Made by a program: the position numbers and the translations under genes | The notes under the pieces: generated by a model | What the model was told of the DNA's origin: nothing | The model's database searches: none | Seen by the model: the letters and a program-made list of their open reading frames with translations, nothing else | DNA from: CAMCYM01 sp964405405 | Lineage (GTDB): Bacteria > Bacteroidota > Bacteroidia > Flavobacteriales_D > Sanyastnellaceae | Direction of reading: 5' to 3' | Assembly (NCBI GenBank): GCA_964405405.1 | Contig: CAYONT010000041.1 | Coordinates: forward strand, 1 to 17,772 | DNA: 17,772 nt | Part shown: positions 13,763 to 17,772 of the stretch, piece after piece | Numbering within the stretch: position 1 is the first letter of the stretch | How the letters are laid out: the number at the start of each line of letters is the position of its first letter

Positions 13763-15057
13763 CGATGATTTATTCCCAGCTCATTTTCTTGGTGTGTCTG
13801 TCGGCTGCCGGGGTGCTGTTCACCCGGCGCATGCTGTACATCCGCCGGAACATCCTCAGCGGTCGACCTGCGGACTTCTCGGATGCGCCGAAGGAGCGTT
13901 GGCGTACGATGGCCCGCGTGGCCTTGGGCCAGTCAAAGATGGTGACCCGCCCGTTCGCGGGGGTCTTGCACCTCTTGATCTATGCTGGCTTCGTCATCAT
14001 CAACATCGAACTCCTCGAAATCGTCCTGGACGGGTTGCTGGGAACCCACCGGCTGTTCGCCGGGTACCTGGGCGGGGCGTACAATTTCCTCATCGGGACG
14101 TTTGAATGGCTCGCTGCCGGGGTTTTGGTGGCCTGCGTTGCCTTCCTGGTGCGTCGTCATGGTGGGGCGATTGCCCGGTTCCGGGCGGGGGAACTCGCCG
14201 GCTGGCCTTCCCGGGACGCCAACATCATCCTCGTGGCGGAAATCCTGCTCATGTTCGCCTTCCTGAGCATGAACGCTGCGGATGCCCTGCTCCAGTCGCG
14301 GGAAGTGGCGCATTACCCTGAAGCCGGTGCATTTCCGGTGAGCCAGGCCCTGCAGCCACTCTACGAGGGCCTGTCGACCGGGGCGCTGGTGGCCTTGGAG
14401 CGTGGCATGTGGTGGTTCCACATCCTCGGCATCCTCGCCTTCCTGGTGTACGTGCCCCACTCGAAGCACCTGCACATCTTGCTCGCCTTCCCCAACACCT
14501 ATTACTCCCGGTTGCAGGCTTCAGGCCAAATGGACAACATGCCCACCATCCAAAGCGAGGTGCAGGCCATGCTCGACCCGTCCGCAGCTCCCCCCGCGCC
14601 GAGCACCGATGCGCCCGCTCGGTTCGGGGTTCAAGACGTCACCGACCTCACGTGGAAGCAACTGTTGGAGGCTTACACCTGCACAGAGTGTGGGAGGTGC
14701 TCGTCGGTTTGTCCTGCCCACCTCACGGGCAAGAAACTGAGCCCCCGGAAAATCATGATGGATACCCGGGACCGGCTGGAAGAACGGGCCGCCACACCGG
14801 ATGTGCCCCGAACCCTCCTCGGCGACTTCATCTCGGAGGAAGAGCTCTGGGCCTGCACGTCCTGTCAAGCCTGTGTCGACGCCTGCCCGGTGAACATTTC
14901 GCCCATGGGCATCATCCTGGACATGCGCCGCAACCTCATCATGGAGGAGAGCCGTTCGCCCGATTCCATCACTTCGATGTTCAACAACCTCGAGAACAAT
15001 GGCGCGCCCTGGGCCTTCCCCGCCGCCAGCCGAGGGGATTGGACCCAAAACGTTTGA
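13759..15057 (+). CDS. Membrane-anchored Fe-S oxidoreductase subunit (NarI-like helices plus two 4Fe-4S motifs)
   Basis: This 432-residue protein has about five transmembrane helices in residues 1-245 (near 5-22, 68-92, 112-131, 154-172, 215-233). Several histidines (H71, H221, H235, H238) are suited to b-haem ligation, as in NarI/HdrE-like quinone-reactive subunits. A cytoplasmic C-terminal domain holds two ferredoxin motifs: C308-C311-C314-C318P in YTCTECGRCSSVCP and C366-C369-C372-C376P in WACTSCQACVDACP. The combination is that of heterodisulfide-reductase-like (HdrE plus HdrC/D) electron-transfer proteins. It is translationally coupled to the MCE gene (ATGA at 13759) and followed after 9 bp by its CCG-domain partner. 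It probably passes electrons between quinone and the CCG protein; the substrate is unknown. Confidence 0.87.
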   Translation: MTMIYSQLIFLVCLSAAGVLFTRRMLYIRRNILSGRPADFSDAPKERWRTMARVALGQSKMVTRPFAGVLHLLIYAGFVIINIELLEIVLDGLLGTHRLFAGYLGGAYNFLIGTFEWLAAGVLVACVAFLVRRHGGAIARFRAGELAGWPSRDANIILVAEILLMFAFLSMNAADALLQSREVAHYPEAGAFPVSQALQPLYEGLSTGALVALERGMWWFHILGILAFLVYVPHSKHLHILLAFPNTYYSRLQASGQMDNMPTIQSEVQAMLDPSAAPPAPSTDAPARFGVQDVTDLTWKQLLEAYTCTECGRCSSVCPAHLTGKKLSPRKIMMDTRDRLEERAATPDVPRTLLGDFISEEELWACTSCQACVDACPVNISPMGIILDMRRNLIMEESRSPDSITSMFNNLENNGAPWAFPAASRGDWTQNV

Positions 15058-15066
15058 CCTGCCCCC

Positions 15067-15870
15067 ATGCCGTCTACATCGCCCATCTCCATTCCGACCA
15101 TGGCCCAGATGTTGGCCCAGGGCCAGCGCCCTGAAGTATTGTTCTGGGTCGGGTGTGCCGGCAGTTTCGATGACCGGGCACAGCGGATCACCAAGGCCAT
15201 TGCCCGCATCCTCCATGCCAGCGGCACCTCCTTTGCGGTTTTAGGCGGGGAGGAATCCTGCACCGGAGACCCTGCCCGCCGGGCTGGGAATGAATTCCTG
15301 TTCCAGATGCAGGCCGCCCAAAACATCGCGGTACTCAATGGTTACGGCGTCCAACGCATCGTCACGGGATGCCCCCATTGTTTCAACACCCTCAAGAACG
15401 AGTACCCAGAACTGGGCGGAACCTATGAGGTCCAGCACCACACGCAGTTCATCCGGGACCTCATCGAGTCCGGCAAGCTGCGCATCGCCGATGGCCAATC
15501 GTTCCGGGGTCGCCGCATCACGTTCCACGACCCCTGCTACCTCGGCCGCGGCAACGGCGAATACCTTGCGCCCCGCGAAGCCATCCAGCAACTGGACGCC
15601 GAACTGCTCGAAATGCGCCGCTCCAAGCGCAACGGTCTCTGCTGTGGCGCGGGTGGTGCCCAGATGTTCAAGGAAGCAGAACCTGGCAAGCAGGAAGTAA
15701 ACCACGCCCGCACGGAGGACGCCTTGGCCACCCACCCCGAGGTCATCGCCACGGGCTGCCCCTTCTGCAACACCATGATGACCGATGGGGTCAAGTGGGC
15801 CCAACAAGAAAAGAACGTTGTCGTCAAAGACATCGCAGAACTCATTGCAGAGGCGGCGGACCTCATTTAA
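15067..15870 (+). CDS. CCG-domain (HdrB/GlpC/LutA-like) Fe-S oxidoreductase subunit
   Basis: This 267-residue cytoplasmic protein has two cysteine-rich CCG modules. The first has C30 (FWVGCAGS), C65 (EESCTGD) and C102/C105 (TGCPHC). The second has C157 (HDPCYLG), the C192-C193 pair (LCCGAGGAQM) and C231/C234 (TGCPFC). The second module is complete (C...CC...CxxC) and, as in HdrB, could hold a noncubane [4Fe-4S] cluster. The first lacks one cysteine of the usual CC pair. Together with the preceding membrane Fe-S protein it forms a two-subunit HdrDE-like electron-transfer unit. The ATG at 15067 is 9 bp after the previous stop. It is followed by fabG-like after 18 bp. The physiological substrate cannot be read from the sequence. 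Confidence 0.87.
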   Translation: MPSTSPISIPTMAQMLAQGQRPEVLFWVGCAGSFDDRAQRITKAIARILHASGTSFAVLGGEESCTGDPARRAGNEFLFQMQAAQNIAVLNGYGVQRIVTGCPHCFNTLKNEYPELGGTYEVQHHTQFIRDLIESGKLRIADGQSFRGRRITFHDPCYLGRGNGEYLAPREAIQQLDAELLEMRRSKRNGLCCGAGGAQMFKEAEPGKQEVNHARTEDALATHPEVIATGCPFCNTMMTDGVKWAQQEKNVVVKDIAELIAEAADLI

Positions 15871-15888
15871 CGCAGAACCCGAATCACC

Positions 15889-16635
15889 ATGTTGCTTGCA
15901 GGAAAAGTAGCCATCATCACCGGCGCCTCCCGGGGCATCGGCAAGGCCATTGCCACCCATTTCGTCGCCCAAGGCGCGACCGTCGCCTTCACTTACCACA
16001 GTTCGGAGGAAAAGGCAAGGGCTTTGGAAGCGGAGTTGACTGCAACCGGCGGAACCGCGCGGGGCTTCCGCTCCGATGCCGCCCAAGTCGCCGAAGCAGA
16101 ATCCCTCGTGGAACAGGTCCTCGCCGCCTTCGGCCGGGTGGACATCGTCGTAAACAACGCGGGCATCACCGACGACACCCTGCTCATGCGGATGTCCGAG
16201 GACCAGTGGGACCGCGTGCTCGAGGTGAACCTGAAGTCCGTCTTTGCCTTGACCAAGGCCGTCCTGAAGCCGATGCTCAAGGCCCGGTCCGGGAGCATCA
16301 TCAACGTCAGTTCCGTGGTCGGCGTTCAAGGCAATGCAGGCCAAACCAACTACGCAGCTTCCAAGGCCGGCATCCTCGGGTTCACCAAATCGGTCGCCTT
16401 GGAACTGGGGTCCCGCAACATCCGGTGCAACGCCATCGCCCCAGGATTCATCGAAACCGAAATGACGGCGGCACTCGATCCTGCCACGGTACAAGGCTGG
16501 CGTGACGCCATTCCCCTCAAGCGAGGAGGCACCCCGGATGACGTCGCCCAACTCTGTGTCTTCCTGGGCAGCGACATGAGCAGCTACATCACAGGCCAAA
16601 CCATCCGCATCGACGGCGGCATGATCACGGCCTGA
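15889..16635 (+). CDS. fabG: 3-oxoacyl-[ACP] reductase, FabG-like SDR
   Basis: This 248-residue classical short-chain dehydrogenase has the exact length of FabG, which uses NADPH to reduce 3-oxoacyl-ACP in fatty-acid elongation. The cofactor loop TGASRGIG is at 11-18, NNAGITDDTLLMRM at 89-102, and the catalytic Ser142 lies in NVSSVVG. YAASKAG supplies Y155 and K159, IAPGFIETEMT follows, and ITGQTIRIDGGM is at the C-terminus. NYAASKAG and the NNAG-ITDDTLLMRM stretch are characteristic of true FabG rather than of other SDRs, but SDR specificity is never certain from motifs. It lies 18 bp after the CCG-domain gene in the same run. Confidence 0.9.
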   Translation: MLLAGKVAIITGASRGIGKAIATHFVAQGATVAFTYHSSEEKARALEAELTATGGTARGFRSDAAQVAEAESLVEQVLAAFGRVDIVVNNAGITDDTLLMRMSEDQWDRVLEVNLKSVFALTKAVLKPMLKARSGSIINVSSVVGVQGNAGQTNYAASKAGILGFTKSVALELGSRNIRCNAIAPGFIETEMTAALDPATVQGWRDAIPLKRGGTPDDVAQLCVFLGSDMSSYITGQTIRIDGGMITA

Positions 16636-16664
16636 CGTCTTCATCTCCCCTTTTCTTCCCTGCC

Positions 16665-17772
16665 ATGGCATTTCCACCCCCTTCGAGTCCGCTGGCATCT
16701 GGGGCCATGGTCTTGTCGGTACTTCCTTCGGATTGGGTGGTGCGCGCCTCGATTGGGCAGGTGTTGGCGGTGGCCGTGGTCGCGGTGGCCATCGCGGGCA
16801 TCCTGTACTACCGTGCTTTGCGCAGTGCATCGGGGTTGAACGGGTTGAGCCAACCGGGGGCTTGGGGGCTGTTTGCAGCGCGTTTGCTGGTCGCGGGTTG
16901 GATCGCATTCCTGTTGCTGGAACCGTTGATTCAATGGACCGATGTTGATGAGGAGCGGCCGCAAGGCATCCTTTTGGTCGACACGAGTGCTTCGGTGGCG
17001 CTGCATGCCGACTCGGCCGCACGCACTGCCGCGCTTCGGGCTTGGACCGTGGAGGCAGCTCAGGCCATGGCGGACCGGGGTTGGGAACCTGCGGTCTTGG
17101 GGTTTGACGGGGACTTGCGCCCCCTCGCCTTGGAGGACACCGCGGGTTGGCACTGGCAGGGCGAGCGAACGGACATCGCGGGGGCCTTGCAAGGGCTGTC
17201 GGAGCTGTACGAAAACCGCAATGTGGCGGGGGTGATTTGGTTGAGCGATGGACTGTCAAACCGCGGGGCGGATCCGGAGTTTGGGGGACAGCGGCTTCCG
17301 GTCCGTCACTTTGCGGTGGGACTGGGAGACACCACAGACCGGCCGGACCGCTGGATCGAGCGGGTCCAGCACAACCGCATCGCCTTCCAAGGGAATTTGT
17401 TCCCCATCGAGGCCACGGTGGGGAGCCGGGATGCGCGGTTCCAGCCGGGGGAGGCGATTGCGGTCGAACTTTGGCAGGAGGGTACGCTGGTCGGAACGCA
17501 GTCGTGGACGCCCCGGTCCCGGGAGGATGTGGGGCGCCTGCGTTGGATGGTGGCCGCGGACGAACCCGGCACGCGGGCCTTTGAGGTCCGATGTGCCGTG
17601 GGTTCCCGGGAGCGCATCACGCGGAACAACGTGGCCAGTTTTTATGTGGACGTGTTGGACCGGCGGCGCCGGGTGCTGCTGTGCGCCAGCGCCCCCCACC
17701 CCGATTTGGGGGCGGTCATCCGGGCGTTGGACGGGTCGACGCGGTATGATTTGGCCGTCCGATATGCCGGCG
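16665..17772 (+). CDS. VWA-domain membrane protein, N-terminal part (runs off right edge)
   Basis: From ATG at 16665 the frame is open for 369 codons to the window end. Two transmembrane helices (about 31-49 and 70-89) precede a von Willebrand A domain with MIDAS metal-site residues D106-T-S108-A-S110 (LLVDTSASV), T169 (RTDIAGAL) and D195 (WLSDGLSN). A beta-sandwich-like stretch follows (about 240-340). Then RRRVLLCASAPHPDLGAVIR begins what looks like a glutamine-amidotransferase-like alpha/beta fold, as in Bacteroidota membrane VWA proteins related to the BatA/BatB group. The start is 29 bp after fabG; an in-frame ATG at 16707 is an alternative. The function is unknown; such proteins are usually thought to act in envelope processes. 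Confidence 0.78.
   Translation, partial: MAFPPPSSPLASGAMVLSVLPSDWVVRASIGQVLAVAVVAVAIAGILYYRALRSASGLNGLSQPGAWGLFAARLLVAGWIAFLLLEPLIQWTDVDEERPQGILLVDTSASVALHADSAARTAALRAWTVEAAQAMADRGWEPAVLGFDGDLRPLALEDTAGWHWQGERTDIAGALQGLSELYENRNVAGVIWLSDGLSNRGADPEFGGQRLPVRHFAVGLGDTTDRPDRWIERVQHNRIAFQGNLFPIEATVGSRDARFQPGEAIAVELWQEGTLVGTQSWTPRSREDVGRLRWMVAADEPGTRAFEVRCAVGSRERITRNNVASFYVDVLDRRRRVLLCASAPHPDLGAVIRALDGSTRYDLAVRYAG

Noticed and set aside
15241..17259. Minus-strand open frame of 672 codons
   Set aside because: It runs antisense through three genes with clear family motifs (CCG protein, fabG, VWA protein) and has no recognisable domain.
1..17772. CRISPR array, tRNA/rRNA, insertion sequence, attachment site or phage genes
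   Set aside because: I looked for regular direct repeats, cloverleaf-like segments, transposase or integrase motifs and terminal inverted repeats and found none; coding sequence fills almost the whole window.

Overview
The window reads as one 17.8 kb chromosomal stretch from a GC-rich member of the Bacteroidota, most likely the Flavobacteriales or a close relative. Four signs point there. The first is an LptD/OstA-like gene beside ridA and a tiny 'MHGINKIS' membrane protein. The second is the order amidase (with SPOR-like tail), MCE/MlaD, two Fe-S oxidoreductase subunits. The third is a DUF4476 protein. The fourth is -7 promoter elements of the TAnnTTTG type. Coding density is very high, no gap between genes exceeds about 120 bases, and I see no tRNA, rRNA, CRISPR array, insertion sequence or other mobile element. 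This is core chromosomal DNA with envelope-related accessory genes, not an island.

Layout. (1) 1-648, minus strand: the N-terminal 216 codons of ispH, running off the left edge. (2) 716-1270, plus: an exported protein of unknown function. It converges on a two-gene minus-strand unit, a saccharopine-dehydrogenase-like enzyme (1740-3083) translationally coupled to a small exported protein (1261-1743). (3) 3201-7675, plus: a four-gene envelope cassette. It encodes an exported DUF4476 protein, a TPR plus CsgG-like lipoprotein, an LPP20/FlgT-N-like lipoprotein, and a second small LPP20-like lipoprotein. The first three are joined by ATGA stop/start overlaps. This is the most interesting part of the window. 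(4) 7700-8377, minus: a trpG/pabA-type glutamine amidotransferase with an unusual C-terminal tail. (5) 8481-9046, plus: ridA and a 54-residue membrane microprotein, converging on lptD-like (9092-11569, minus). (6) 11568 to the right edge, plus: a tight six-gene run of amidase, MCE/MlaD-like protein, membrane-anchored Fe-S protein, CCG-domain Fe-S protein, fabG-like reductase and a truncated VWA-domain membrane protein.

How the genes fit together. The right half is envelope biogenesis: LPS export (lptD-like), peptidoglycan hydrolysis (amidase), lipid trafficking (MCE) and fatty-acid synthesis (fabG-like). A quinone-linked Fe-S electron-transfer pair is embedded in the same run. The cassette at 3201-7675 looks like an outer-membrane lipoprotein assembly. 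Its domain set recalls the FlgO/FlgP/FlgT and CsgG families, with no flagellar or curli gene in sight. Notable small-scale structure includes divergent genes whose start codons share one CATG with face-to-face -7 elements (11551-11588). There is also an 11-bp inverted repeat that places the same promoter-like box in front of two divergent units (3106-3173), and a 12-bp palindrome that ends two convergent genes with the same codons (1260-1271).
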